A stretch of DNA of 64,000 bases from the NCBI RefSeq assembly GCF_029931775.1, contig NC_079325.1:35886461-35950460 (forward strand). Direction: 5' to 3'. This DNA comes from Euleptes europaea. Its lineage: Eukaryota > Chordata > Lepidosauria > Squamata > Sphaerodactylidae. This document shows, piece after piece, positions 22,575 to 34,679 of the stretch (the stretch's first letter is position 1; each line of letters begins with the position of its first letter). The notes beneath the pieces are model-generated. The model was not told where the DNA came from. It saw nothing but the letters and a program-made list of their open reading frames with translations, and ran no database searches. The position numbers and the translations under genes are program-made.

Positions 22575-22790
22575 TGATATGAACACTTGAAGCTGCCTTA
22601 TACTGAATCAGACCCTTGGTCCATCAAAGTCAGTGCTGTCTACTCAGACTAGGAGCAGCTCTCTAGGGTCTCAGGCAGATGTCTTTCACATCACCTGATC
22701 CTTTTAACTAGGGATGCCAGGTATTGAACCTGGACCTTTCTGCATCCCAAGCAGATGCTCTACCACTGAGCCACAGGCCCTCCCCTGTAA
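22575..22790 (-). mobile_element. tRNA-derived SINE (type B), inverted, nearly full length
   Basis: The minus strand starts with a tRNA-like head ('gggcctgtggctcagtggtag', then 'ggtccaggttcaatacctgg', good A and B boxes). It continues through 'gatgtgaaagacatctgcctgag' and ends 'gtataaggcagcttcaagtg'. Related copies occur at 45765, 49895, 50120, 53335 and 59820. Confidence 0.75.
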
Positions 22791-23599
22791 TAAGCTAATA
22801 GCTGCACCTCTGTGGAGATCTTCCCATACACAAAGATTAATAGAATAGGATTCCCTTTCCTCCAAAGGATAATTGTGCTCTGGAAAATCGTGTTGGGCTG
22901 TTCTAGAGATCTTTCCTCCCTCTAATTCCGGGACAGAAAATAAGGGCTTTCTGTGCTAGACAGAGACCCTCAAGGACTGAGTGGCACTGGTCTTACTCTT
23001 GTATGTTCACAAAACAGTCTAGGAGCAAGGATATGCACTCCTCCGTACTGCTGCTGCTTCCTCATTTTCACTGCATCAAATTAGCTTTACCAGTAAAACA
23101 TTCACTGCTGTACTTCAGGCAGTTCAGGGATCAAAATGTCAATTAATGGACTTAAAGTATAAAAGTCAAGAAGGATAATAATGGCTATTCCATATTCCCT
23201 TACATGAGATATATAGAGAATGCATTCAGAAAACTAACTTAAGCATGAATGCCCAGGAACTATGTTATGTAATCCTATGCAATATATCTTTCAAGACTTC
23301 CAGTGAAAATATATGAAACAAAATACACTGAAGGGGGCAGTTAAATAACAGTAATATATATATAGTATATGCATACCTCCAACAATTATATATGTACATA
23401 TACAGAAAGTTGATTTAAAAAAATAGCTGGGGAGCTTTGCACACATCCTGAGCAACTAATAACTGGTTAGCTTGTAGTAAATCCCATCACATGCAGATTT
23501 TGAAGAAAAATTTGAACCAGGCCCCAATCATATGCAATGTCCTTTCATTTTACTCCAATAAAAACCAAAATAATTCTTAAGCCAAAAAACTTCAAGTAT

Positions 23600-23850
23600 T
23601 TGGATGTTAAGACAGATGCTTGATACAAGCACAAATGTGTTGGATCTGCTGCCGAGCTAAAGGAAACATGCAGAGGGCAATGAAGATGATTAAAGTGTTG
23701 GAGGAGAGACTCAAATTCTGAAAGATTGGGACTGTTTACTTTAGGAAACAGGGAAATACAGGGAAGACAAGATGAAAGGATATAAAATAATGAACGTTTC
23801 CAAGAAGACAAATTGAACAGGAGAGTTCTCTGTATCTCTGTATAATAACA
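23600..23850 (+). mobile_element. CR1 LINE fragment
   Basis: The block 'cagagggcaatgaagatgattaaagtg', 'ggaggagagactcaaa' and 'aagatgaaaggatataaaataatg' is the conserved 3' coding part of CR1-group LINEs ('QRrATKmikgLe.RLre'). No open frame is left. Confidence 0.55.
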
Positions 23851-24179
23851 ACCAGTCACTCCATCAAGCTAGATGCTAGCAAATACAACATAAACTCTCT
23901 AAGACTCGAACTTTAGTTATTTATTCCTCATAGACAGCATTTCCCTAGAAACTAAAGGATCTATTTCACGTTTCCAAATTATAGTGCATAGCAGGAGAAG
24001 ACTGGCTACGAGTCCCAGGAACTCTATCTTAGAGAAGTGGTGGCAGAGAGGGGGGGGAGCTACAATACAGGATAATGGGGGACATCTCCACACCACGGAG
24101 TTTTTCTAGTATCATCTGTAGAGGGTATTAGTGATACAGGAGAAGGAGAAAGAACTTCAGTTAAATATTTTGTGGCCCA

Positions 24180-24290
24180 GATGAAGTATTGTATTCTTTT
24201 TATTTTATCCTTTGTGAGCTGCCTTGAGCTGTATTTTTTTCTAATGGAAAGGCAGTATAGAAATAACCTAAAAAATTAGCTAAGTAAACC
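24180..24290 (+). mobile_element. LINE 3' tail (L2/CR1 type)
   Basis: A tail with 'tgtgagctgccttgagctg', 'aaaggcagtatagaaataacc' and an A/T-rich end, similar to that at 690-828. The rest of the element is not visible. Confidence 0.45.
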
Positions 24291-25654
24291 TTCGTTCCCT
24301 TCATAAGGGATTGTTTGTTTTTAGGAGTGACTGCTCAGGCTGAAGGAGGCTCAAAACAGTTCACTGCCAAACAATACAGTACACAGGACATCCGTGATCA
24401 GATTTCTTAAGTAACATTCACATTTAGTTTAGTCTTCATATCTGTGAAGAAACCCGCAGTGCTCCCTTACCAACACATGAAGCAGGAGACGTATGGGCTG
24501 AGTTGCCTAGATGACTGGCTTCAGGCATGCACTGATGAGATGTCCTTTCCCCTTCCTGTGTTTCCAAGTGTTTTGATTTAATGATTCCTACCAAATGTTG
24601 TTTGATATAATGATTCCTACCAAATGGTAGAGTTCTGCAATGACACGGGAAAGAGGGATTTTGAGCTCCAATACACTCTGACAGTGGCACAGTTGGTAGA
24701 TACATTTCTAAAGCATAAGTGAAACCTCCTTATCCACTTCAGCAGTGAATGAAGCACAGACCGAACACATAATAATTACAGTCCTCGTTAACAGTTAGTG
24801 TTGGAAAACCATCAATAAACTTTCAGGTACTATATTTTAACTATTCCCATTACATTTAAGAGAGAACATTTTATCTGTGCTGTGCACAGCTTTGGAACAG
24901 AGAATGGATGTATTGCTTATACATGAGGCACAGTTCTATTCATACTAATACTCCACAATTCAAAACAGTCAACAAACTCCATGTTCCTTGGTACATTACT
25001 GCTTTCTACCATCACTGTCTTCCTACTCAAATTAATAAGTCATCCACTTCAACATCATCTCTACTGAGAGGCAGTGCTTTGTCATCTTCCATTTAAGGAA
25101 AGGGAGGCATGAACCTTAACTTACACTGGGCAGCTATGATGTCATTAGGAACCTCTTTATACCAATGCATCTAGATGTGTGAGGTTTGTGGAAAACAAAA
25201 TTAAGAAGGGGGAAAAAACATTCCCCCAGGAACAAATTTTCCAATGGGAAACTGAAAATTATAGGAGGAATGCTGACCCCCCCCCCCAAAAAAAGCTCTT
25301 GTGAAATTTTCCCTTTTAGCATGAATTAAATGCTTTTAATGGCAAACAGCTATATTTATAATTCTTCTGTAGAGACATCTATAACATATTTACAGGGATA
25401 CGCTTGTTTGGTTACAGTGACTACCTCTTTCCACAATTAATGACAATTAGCCCTTTGCACATCCAGTGATTGGTTTGCTCATACTGAATCTGTATGCACA
25501 GGTAATATATGTTCAGACAACATGGCAACCATACTATGAGAAGCTTGCTCACAATACACACAGTTGCTGGCCTCCCAGTATGTTCAGGCATGACACCTGA
25601 AAAGAGCTACAGTGTACATGATACTACACTATTGGTCAATGTTTTCAATCTCAG

Positions 25655-25890
25655 TCAGTGTGGTGTAATGGTTAGTGTGCTGGACAGCGCATCTGGGAGA
25701 TCCAGGTTCAAATCTCCACTCTGCCATGCAAGGTTGCTGGGTGACCCTGGGCAGTCACTGTTTCCAAGCTTAACCTACCTTATAAGGTTGTTCTGAAGAT
25801 AAAATGAAGAGAGAATGATGTTGTAAGCTGCTATGAGTCCCTGCTCGGCAGAGTAGCAGGGTATAAATATCCTAATAAATAAATACATTC
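25655..25890 (+). mobile_element. tRNA-derived SINE (type A), full length
   Basis: It starts 'gtgtggtgtaatggttagtg' with an A box, has a B box in 'ccaggttcaaatctc', the body 'ctgggtgaccctgggcagtcac' and the 3' end 'gggtataaatatcctaat' with an AATA repeat tail. It is among the best-preserved copies of this family here. Confidence 0.8.
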
Positions 25891-25899
25891 AATGTTGTT

Positions 25900-28800
25900 A
25901 AATTTAATATCCAAATCTGCAGATGGTTCTTAATAAAGTGACTGTATGAAGACTGTGTCTAGATCCAAATAATAAACCGTTACTACAAAATGTACAGTTT
26001 CTATTTTCAGCTTTTAATGTTTCCTCCTTCTCAGATGTCTAAAACTGGGGTATGTGTATTTTGGTAGCACAGGATGCAGCAGTCTGTAGCACTATCTGGC
26101 ATCTGTTTGAACAAAGGCATTCATAATTTTAAATTCCACTAATCGGCCAAATAATACAATTTTAAATGCAAACAAAATTATGAAATTGCATTTTGTATTT
26201 AAACAGTAATATAAGTTTGCATTTGGTAAGAAAGTATTGCATATATTTCAATTGTCCTCAAAATTTCAGAAAAATGTATATCTTCAAATGCATACAATGA
26301 TCACCTGTCCAGGTGTTGCCCTGATCTACTCTCTATCACATCTCTGCTCTCCAAGCTCTCTCTTTTATTGGTAGCTATTAATTATTAACAACTACTAATT
26401 TATTCAGTACACACTATGTGCTAGGCACTGTACAGAACACAGGTATGACACAGCCCTTCCCCCCATAGACCTTACTATCATAAGTACAGGGAGAAGATGA
26501 GATCACAAATACAGGACTGAAAATGAATTGCGTACAACTTTGGGACAAAAGGCTGTTTCTCAGAGGCAAACTAGATGAGATGCTATAAATGGATCTGCCC
26601 AGCCTTTTAAAAAGATTTTAGCCATGGGAGTGCCCCCTTATTCATCTCAGGGACACATCATGGAGAGATGTTTAACCCTCCCCACACAGTTTTGCCAAAT
26701 GAAATGTCTTTTGTCCTTTCCCATGGCTATTATTAGCATGGGAGTGAAAAAGGAAAGGCTACAGATTTGGGGAGGGGGTAAGGGGTACGAGGATCAACAC
26801 AGTTACAAATGATGTTACACTGCTTTGACTGACTGTAAAATTATGCTGAAATTTAAATAAATGAGTAAAAAAACAAACCCAGGCAATATGACTTTCAATG
26901 TTGAGCCTTAAGAGATGTGAAAGAATAAAACTGGAAATGTAATCTGCTCACCTATTTTGGAAACAAAATGCATAAACTCTGTAGATGAATGTTGTAGCTC
27001 CTGCATCTGTTGTTGTTATTATTATCATTATTATAGGTCATATCAACCTGTTACCAAAACTGTATCCTTAAAAATATATATCTCATCCCTAAATCCATTA
27101 ATTGGCATGTAAATAATCTACTTACCATTAATAATTTTCACATACTCCCAACAGTTCATTCTGTGTTCTACCACTGAAGATGCTTTTTTTTAAGAGGCAA
27201 GAAATCATGATGCAGGTTTTCCCTTCATTATAGGCTAGAGTTAGGGGAGAGAACTGGCCCCTTACAGACCACAACCAGAAAAATCATTAATTGTGCACCA
27301 CATCTATAACATTCAAAAAGACATGAGTGTTAGGCAGATGCTGAAGTGGGCTAGCAGACAATGCATGGAACTTGGATGTTGGGGTTCTCCTGGAGCCATA
27401 ACTATGCTCAGTTGCAGATTCATTCAACTGCCTTAGATGATTCAGCATTTCCAAGTCCAAGATCCCTGGGTATAAGATAGAAAAGTGGCTTTTGTCATAC
27501 ACTCTACTTCTTAGCTGTAACAGGTACAACATATAGGTATTACCTATAAAAATTGAAAATTTAGGACACTGGATTCCTGGAGACTGCCTGTAATGTGGCA
27601 AAAATATCCCAGTAGCACAAATATTTCGTCTCCAGATTTTAGCAGTCAAAAAGTTAAGTGTGTCTCTTCAACGAAGGGGAAGCAAGGCCAACTCACATCT
27701 GAAATCTCAGGGTACAATTCCTTCCTTCTCATTAAAATTTAAAAGCAGCACTGCTTTTTGCTCAACAAGCAGAATAGAGACTTTTAACAGTTCTTTCATC
27801 CAGTGCATTTTTCTTCTGCTGCTTGCAGCAGCATTTTCCCCTTTCACTTACCCCTGCAGACCCAGAAAGGAAGTCCTTCATGCTTGCCTGAATCACCCAC
27901 AAAGCACAGCTTCTGCAACTCACCTGAGGCCCAACACCTCTCAACGGAGAAAAGATTCTAACCTTCCACCCCATTTGTGCATGGGGAAATCCTGTTTGAA
28001 TCTTTTATGTCTCAACAGAGCAATCTTTGTTGTGCTTTGTTACAGTCTCAGCAGGAATATCCCCATAGCCAGTAGGGTGATACTTCCTGAGCCCATCAGC
28101 CATAGGCAGATTCAGACTGTTGGGAGGAGCAGGTATGGATATCTCAATTAAAAATATATATATCTCTAGAGCAGGGAGACTACTGAAAATAGATTGCTTT
28201 GAACTTGCTGGTGGATCAATATGTCACATGAGACCAAGTCCATCTTCTGACTCTCAATTGCACTCTACTGTAATTTTTTTTATTATAGCATGAGTTTGCC
28301 TAATCTAACTCTGTCAACAGGAAATAATCTTAGTATCCTTTGAACAGCTTTCATCACAATTGCATGAAATTGGCTTTTATTAAAGCATTTGGCTATGCTG
28401 GGCAGGCAACCTCCTGGCAATGTTACCCCCCTCAGGGATTAAATGCAGATATACAAAGTGTCATGACAGGGAGACATTTATTCTAAGCAGCCTGTTCTTC
28501 CAGGGGCATTAAAAAGATATGCAAATAATCCTTGCTAATGACATATCTGTAATAATTCTCTTCATGCGGGCTTGGCATTTAGAGACCGACAGTCTCGGTT
28601 TGTGTACATTTAAATGAGTTTTCAGTTTAAGTGTCTCCATTCACTGAAGCATCAGAAATATATGAGTTGCACTTCTTCCACAAAGGCATGCAGAGGGCAC
28701 CTTTCAGCACCAGCAGAAAGATAAGCCATCTGTAAAGTATAGACCAGTCGTGCATGGACCTTGAAAAGGTCAAATTACTCTTATATAGAAATCATTTCAC

Positions 28801-29720
28801 CTGTAGAAGCACTGAACACTAATTACAATACTGACGCCTTGTCAGAATGGAATACAAAGAGAAATAGCATCAGTTGCTCAAAAAATATAATTTTCTGCAC
28901 AAAGGCTTGTTTGGCACACGAAATGCCCCCCTCCCCTGAACACACAATTGTTGCAGCAGATATACTAACTTCTACATTCTTCCTATCAGTTGTTGCTTTC
29001 TTTTTAATGGAATATGGTGGAAATAAATTGCAATCAAACAGGAGGCCCAGTAACTAGACAAATGTTCTGTCACAGACAAGGAGAAACTGGCATAACACTG
29101 TTTTACAACATCCCTGTGGTGCTCCTTTGCTTTGTGTTTGGCAATGCCATTTCAATGACCTTGCTGGAAGTCACCAAGCCAGACATCAGTTAGTAGCTGC
29201 AGAGTCAAGAAACAGAATTGCCTGGGCCCCATGGGAAGAAAAGCTGTGTTTCAGTATATAAGCAAGCAATACAAACCTGGAAGACTGTCATTGTACATGA
29301 GTGTCTCTGCTGGTATGTGGGATGGCTATACAAAATGCAGCATAATTGGGTAAAAACCTGGAAAGGGAAGGAACTCTTATTCCTCTTTTACTGCTCCTAC
29401 AATTCAGAGTTTTATGTTCCACACAAGATAACCTCCAATAAAGAGCACCCAACATCTGGTTCAGTCACATCAGCAATACAGTACCCCAACACAGAAACCC
29501 TCAGTTGGAAAAATGCTACATTTAAAGACTATTTTTCCTTTGGATGCCACATACAGAAATTTGTCAGATTGCTCTCTATGTATAAAGGATATATAAAGGA
29601 TGGCATACATGTTTTCCTTTAAAGTGACATAAACCAGGATGTTATTGCCCACTGCAGCTGCCCAGTCCATGTAATGGTAGATTAACATTGCAATCCTAAA
29701 CACAATTGTGTCTGTGTAAA
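25900..29720. other. Gene-poor sequence, possible old LINE piece near 26380
   Basis: About 3.8 kb of AT-rich DNA. The stretch 26380-26480 ('tatgtgctaggcactgtacag') looks like an ancient L2/L3 or MIR-type piece, and 27005-27035 is a short TTG/TTA repeat. Open frames such as 27660-28151 show no family signal. The part at 28380-28680 is described separately. Confidence 0.3.
28380..28680. promoter_or_regulatory. Possible conserved non-coding element
   Basis: This repeat-free, AT-rich stretch contains an octamer-like ATGCAAAT (about 28519), TAATGA and several TAAT-type homeodomain cores, and looks unlike the decayed repeats around it. Conservation cannot be judged from one sequence, so the call is a guess from composition. 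Confidence 0.15.
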
Positions 29721-29724
29721 GTGT

Positions 29725-29935
29725 CATCATGTTACAGCCAACCTATGGCGACCCCCCCCCCAGCGGGGTTTTCAAGGCACGAGACAAACAGAGGTGGTGT
29801 TCTATTGCCTGCCTCTGCCTAGTGACTCTTGACTTCCTTGGTGGTCTCCCATCCGAGTACTGATTAAGGCTAACCCTGCTTAGCTTCCAAAATCTGATGA
29901 GATCAGTACACTCTTCTACATCTATAGAAGTGAAT
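29725..29935 (-). mobile_element. 5S rRNA-derived SINE, inverted
   Basis: The plus strand carries 'ggtctcccatccgagtactg' and 'ccctgcttagcttcc', the reverse complement of the 5S rRNA promoter region. The body piece 'ggggttttcaaggcacgaga' and a Bov-B-like 'tatggcgacc' stretch precede it. A poly-C run interrupts it at about 29751. Confidence 0.8.
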
Positions 29936-30285
29936 AAGCTTAGAAAGGTTCAACTCTGCTTAGGAAACACACTAGTGCTGCCAAGCAGAGCTTACAAAAA
30001 CATATGCTGCTTCGGAATAAAAAATTAATCTCTCTGAAAGGGAAAAATTTATGAAGAGCCTCTAAGAGTTGAATGAGAATTTGGGGGTACAGAAGCAAAG
30101 GATGCAGGTGGACCTTTTTTTATATAAACTTAAGACAATTATAAATACAATATTGGCCCTGATTGGTTGATTTGCCTTTCCTGTACTTGGCTGAAAGATC
30201 TGGTATAGTAATTCTATTAGGGATCAATCTCTCTAATACACTCCATAATACAATATGGATTATTTGATGGTCTGAATAATAAGGT

Positions 30286-30497
30286 TCCCTGTAAATTTCT
30301 TAACTTCTTATATGTTAAAACCTGGCTTCACTGTCTCACCTTCTATTGTATGCTGGGCTCTTAAGGACGTGGATACATCAAGCAGTGTATAAGGTCACAG
30401 CTTGATGTATCCACATCCTTAAGAGCCCAGCATACAATAGAAGGTGAGACAGTGAAGCCAGGTTTTAACATATAAGAAGTTAAGAAATTTACAGGGA
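30286..30497. repeat. Long near-perfect hairpin (98-bp arms, 16-bp loop)
   Basis: Positions 30286-30383 are the reverse complement of 30400-30497, with a single mismatch (30368, C facing A). The spacer is 16 bp. The arms are not low-complexity and do not look like a known SINE or LINE end. The near-identity suggests a recent inverted duplication or an element family built as a foldback. An assembly artefact is possible. Confidence 0.9.
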
Positions 30498-30989
30498 GCT
30501 TCATTGTACTAGAAGGACTTTTAGATATTTCTTACTGGCCATTTTGATATGATTGTATTATTAGGATGTGTGATAAGTTATAATTTTATACTGACCACTG
30601 AGGAAGGCCTTTCCAGGCAGAAACGTGTCTGGTCCTTTTTGGATCTCATATCGGTCAATGAAAGATTGTACATCACAGTTGTTCATGTTTGTATATATTG
30701 AATGTGTTAGTTTTTGTCTTTATTAGGAGTTTTATGCTTTTAATCTATATGTGCACCTTATTAAAATTTATATATTTGTAATTTTAGCATTTTTCAGCTC
30801 AACCTCTTTTGTTTGTAATCAGCATTTTGGTTGAGTTCCATCAGATTCCCCACCTTTTGGGGGGGGGGGGTGTTTTTTCTGAATAATAAGATGCCAGTAT
30901 GACACTCAGTGCTTTAACTTCATCCACCTTCATAGAAATAGGACATTGAAAGCTTGGTTTCCAAGAGTTCTCAGAAGGGCACTAGAAAT

Positions 30990-31233
30990 AGGGATGCCAG
31001 CCTCCAGGTGAGACCTGGGGATTCCCTGGAATGACAGCCCATCTCCAGGCTACAGAGGTCAGTTCTCCTGGAGAAAATAGATGCTTTGGTGGTTGGGCTC
31101 TATGGCATTATACCCCACAGAGGTCCCTGTCCTCCCCAGCTCCATCCCCAAGTCTCCAGGAATTTCTCATCCTAGATCTGGCAACCCTATCCCCCCTTCT
31201 CCCACCGGTGGCCAAGGGGGACCTGGCAAATCT
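30990..31233. mobile_element. AGGGTTGCC-type MITE with 10-bp target duplication
   Basis: The left end is AGGGATGCCAGCCTCC; the right end is diverged (CTGGCAAATCT). The flanks CACTAGAAAT (30980-30989) and AACTAGAAAT (31234-31243) match at 9 of 10. An inner 'ctggcaaccct' at about 31189 shows that this is the longer subtype, with an extra 'ccaccggtggccaag' block before the end. Confidence 0.8.
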
Positions 31234-31244
31234 AACTAGAAATA

Positions 31245-32120
31245 TTAATACAAATATCTTCTAGCTGATTCTCGGAGAGTCCCTTCTTGATACCAGCATC
31301 ATTCAGATGATACTGTAGAAACAAGTTCTTTTTAAAAATTAAAATGAACTGGGAGATTTTTAATGAAAAATGATGCTTCCAGAGGATGTACAAGTGTTGG
31401 AGACAGAGTGAATGTGCTCACCAAGGGAACTATTTGGAACATGATATACATGGTACTTCATAACAAAAATGTTCTGATTTAAGCAATTTTAAATCACTGA
31501 TTTTGAAAATTACTGCACTGTCTGTGTACCTTACCCCATTGAATTGTATTTAGAAACAGGCCTCTGTCTCCTAAAGGCACTTCACTGAGGCTTCAGAGGA
31601 CATAGTTCTGCTCATCCCTAATTAAAATTGATTTTATTTTAAAGTACTTTGCACAGAAAAAGAACTCCAGAGAGTTTTTTTTTTAATTTCAAGGTACACT
31701 TGATAGTCTCAGTGGAGTAAGCAGCAGAGGCAACCTTCTTTCTATGACAGTTATATCTTACAACAGTTGCTTTTCCAAACTATTTTTGCTTGTGAATCAC
31801 TTTCCTAACTGGAGTGCTCTCTTTAGCATCAATGGGATGACTCACATGTACAAGAAGCAGCAGATGAGGGCTTCGGTGCTCTCTAAAAAGTATTAAATTC
31901 ACCCTCAAAATCCATCTCATTTATAGCCTGGTTTGCTCTCATTGATTGTTTCCACCTCAAAGTGTGCTGGCCAAGGGGGTCTCATTTAAAGCATATGTCA
32001 ACTGGTCTCCTGATGTTACTGATAGATGCATTCTGTCCACAGCTCGAAGCACACACTTAGTACTAACCACAAATCCAGATTTTAACCAGTATTGCTATTA
32101 ACTTCACTTCCCATCAAGGA
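31245..32120. other. Unassigned sequence
   Basis: AT-rich DNA without recognised coding, RNA or repeat features. Confidence 0.3.
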
Positions 32121-32130
32121 CTACTACAGT

Positions 32131-32419
32131 AGGGTTGCCAGCTTCCAGGTACTAGCTGGAGATCTCCCGCTATTACTAGCAGGAGATCTCCCGCCGATAG
32201 AGATCAGTTCACCTGGAGAAAATGGCCACTTTGGCTATTGGACTCCATGGTATTGAAGTCCCTCCCCTTTCCAAATCCCATCCTCCTCTGGCTCTGCCCC
32301 AAAAATCTCCAGGTATTTTCCAGCCCGGAGCTGGCAACCCTAACTATGGCATGATACTCCACTGATATCTCCCCACTCCCAAAATCTCCAGGTGTTTCCA
32401 ATCCGGAGCTGGCAACCCT
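32131..32419. mobile_element. AGGGTTGCC-type MITE, compound copy
   Basis: A full copy runs from 32131 to 32341 (ends AGGGTTGCCAGCTTCC and GAGCTGGCAACCCT). About 80 bp follow that repeat only the right end ('aaaatctccaggtgtttcc' to 'gagctggcaaccct', ending at 32419). An internal duplication of the 'ggagatctcccgc' block is also seen near 32160-32195. No clean flanking duplication is visible, as expected if the second piece arose by rearrangement. Confidence 0.7.
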
Positions 32420-33840
32420 AAGAAATATCAGCATGAACTGGGTCACACACAGATTCAACTAGTAGTTCCCGGAAGCAATTTCTGTCGTAATTGTGCCATG
32501 ATGGTGGAAATCCCTACTTGCTACCATATGCAGCCTGGTATACATAGGTACAACTGTCAAATAATGTCCCCAGTGTTATTAGTTACACTAAAAATCTCTT
32601 CTCCCTGCTACTCCTTGCTTTAAACATCAAAGTTCACCTTGAAAATAACTCTTTTAAAAGTTTTTTCAGTCTTTCCAAATAGGTCTGTCTCATATTGAGT
32701 ACAGGGTGCTATGAATTATATTTTCAGTGATATACACCCCTCCCCAACTTTAAAAAATGTTATTTGAAAAATGAAAATAATAGATCTGGATCTTTTAAAA
32801 CCATCAGAAAGATAAAAAGCATGCCATGCAGTAGTACTACTACAGTTCATTAAAAAGAAGTATGAGGTCTCCCAGAGTAAATGTATCTTTGAACTTGCTC
32901 ATCTCAAAGGGTTGTGGTATCTAAATCAGGATTTAAACAGAAAGAAAGAAAACCAAATAAACTATTAACCTACATAGCCAACTACATGTGCTGCAGTAAC
33001 TCCTTTTATACAAACCACCTGTAAAATGTTATTGATTTCAGTAAGACTGGCCATGTTCTAAACATTTTACATGCTGTGTGCCTGTTTGAAGCTAGGTCTC
33101 TTGTGGTGTTTAAATTTAAATTCTGCCTCCAGAAAGGCGACAAAAATCCCATTAACTCCAGAAGGGAATTGTGAATAAACCCCTGAAGGCAGCATACAAA
33201 ACTCTGAACTCTGAACAAAGTATTGGATTCAGAAAGATTTTGTTTTATAAACTGTGCTTTTCATAAACAACCCCCCCTGCAAGGATTCTCTTTGAGACTT
33301 CCTGCTTGTCTATAAACAGTGCCATATTTGATGGGTTACATTTCATTCTTGCTCGCTTAAATATGTTTTTCCTTCTTTTATTATAGCTAATAGCCATTTA
33401 GTTTCACTGTAGCAGGAATTGCTTTTATTATATCATCCAAGCATGTTGTCCCTTGGGGCACCCTAGCTGCAGATTTCACTCTGGTTCATTGACTTCAAAT
33501 ATAAATTCAGTCACAATAAAACAACTCTTTCTTCCTCTTTCATTTTGTCTCTCCCTCATAAGTACCACAACACAAAAACCCTTTCCCAAACTTCTACCTA
33601 TTTCTGGAGTCAAAAAAATTCATGCCCACCATCCCCCCCCTCTCTCTCACACACACACCATAGGTGGGCCCTTTGCCATGAAAAAATGGCACTAGCACTG
33701 CAACACTAGTGATATATTTACTACATTTTTTTAAAGTTGGCATAAAGACATCAGGTGGTGCAGGGGGGGGGAAGGTGAACATGAGAGGACAGGAAGAACA
33801 ACCAGAGATTGCCTCGTGTCGAAGCAGCCTCACCCTCACC
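32420..33840. other. Unassigned sequence
   Basis: AT-rich DNA, with a C-rich and CT/CA-rich stretch at 33632-33658. No gene recognised. Confidence 0.3.
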
Positions 33841-33844
33841 TGGA

Positions 33845-34022
33845 TGGCCCAGGCTAGCCCAGATTCATCAAATCTTGGCCCTGGTTAGTATTTGGATGAG
33901 AGACCATCAAGGAATTCCAGGGCTGCTATGCAGAGGAAGGCAATGGCAAACAACCTCTGTAAGTTTCTTGCTTTGAAAACCCTATGGGATTGCCATAAAT
34001 TGGCACTTTACACACACACACA
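33845..34022 (+). mobile_element. 5S rRNA-derived SINE with Bov-B-like tail
   Basis: Plus-strand order: a 5S-like head ('ccctggttagtatttggatg', then 'agagacc'), the body 'tatgcagaggaaggcaatggc', and a tail 'gattgccataaattggcact' ending in a CA repeat. The tail parallels the end of the Bov-B copy at 15085-16180 ('ggtcgccatgagtcgg...ggcacttaacaca'). Confidence 0.8.
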
Positions 34023-34679
34023 AGCAACCTCAATTATATGTCACCAAATGTTTTCCATGGTTGTACTTGCAATTACTATTGTAACTTTTAACCTCATGAT
34101 TCTTCATAACCTCTGCCACTAGGTATTCTTCCATGCATCACATATGTAGAAATATACAAATATAATTACTTTGATAATATAATTATCACAAATGTAGACA
34201 TGGTGTGCTTAGTTCCACTAATACTCAGTTGATTGTGAAACCAGTATTAGTCAGTGTTCTCACTCCCCCGCTCACCGAGATCATATTTTTCTTTTCATAG
34301 ACTAAATTAACTTTGAGGATTTGAAAGGTTGACTTTGGATGAAATAAATGCCACATAAAAAGATGGCTCACAATGCGTTCCCAAATTGTAGGATGAGCCT
34401 GGCTTCCTCCCAGCTTTGCAACTCAAGCAACAGATAGACATCTCAGCAAACTAAAATCTGCCTCAGCTATAAGTCTGGTCCCTCCCTCTATGCTCCTGGT
34501 TGGCTGTCAACCATGGGTCCTGAGATGCTCAGGACAGGGGCAGGCATATAAATATTTTACATAATTTTAATGACCTGCATTAAAGATAATCATTTGGCTT
34601 ATTAATTGACATTAAAACAAACAAACAAATGGAAACTGAAAGTGGATTCTTGGTGCATCTTTGTTTTAAGATTTTGAGC

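Noticed and set aside
22575-22790. A true tRNA gene on the minus strand
   Set aside because: The A and B boxes are SINE promoter remnants. The sequence does not fold as a full tRNA and continues into the known SINE body.
27660-28151. 163-codon plus-strand frame as a host exon
   Set aside because: No recognisable motif and no convincing splice sites flanking it. Its length is within chance for the number of frames scanned.
33845-34022. A functional 5S rRNA gene
   Set aside because: Only part of the 5S sequence is present, it is diverged, and it is followed by a Bov-B-like tail and CA repeat, so it is a SINE.
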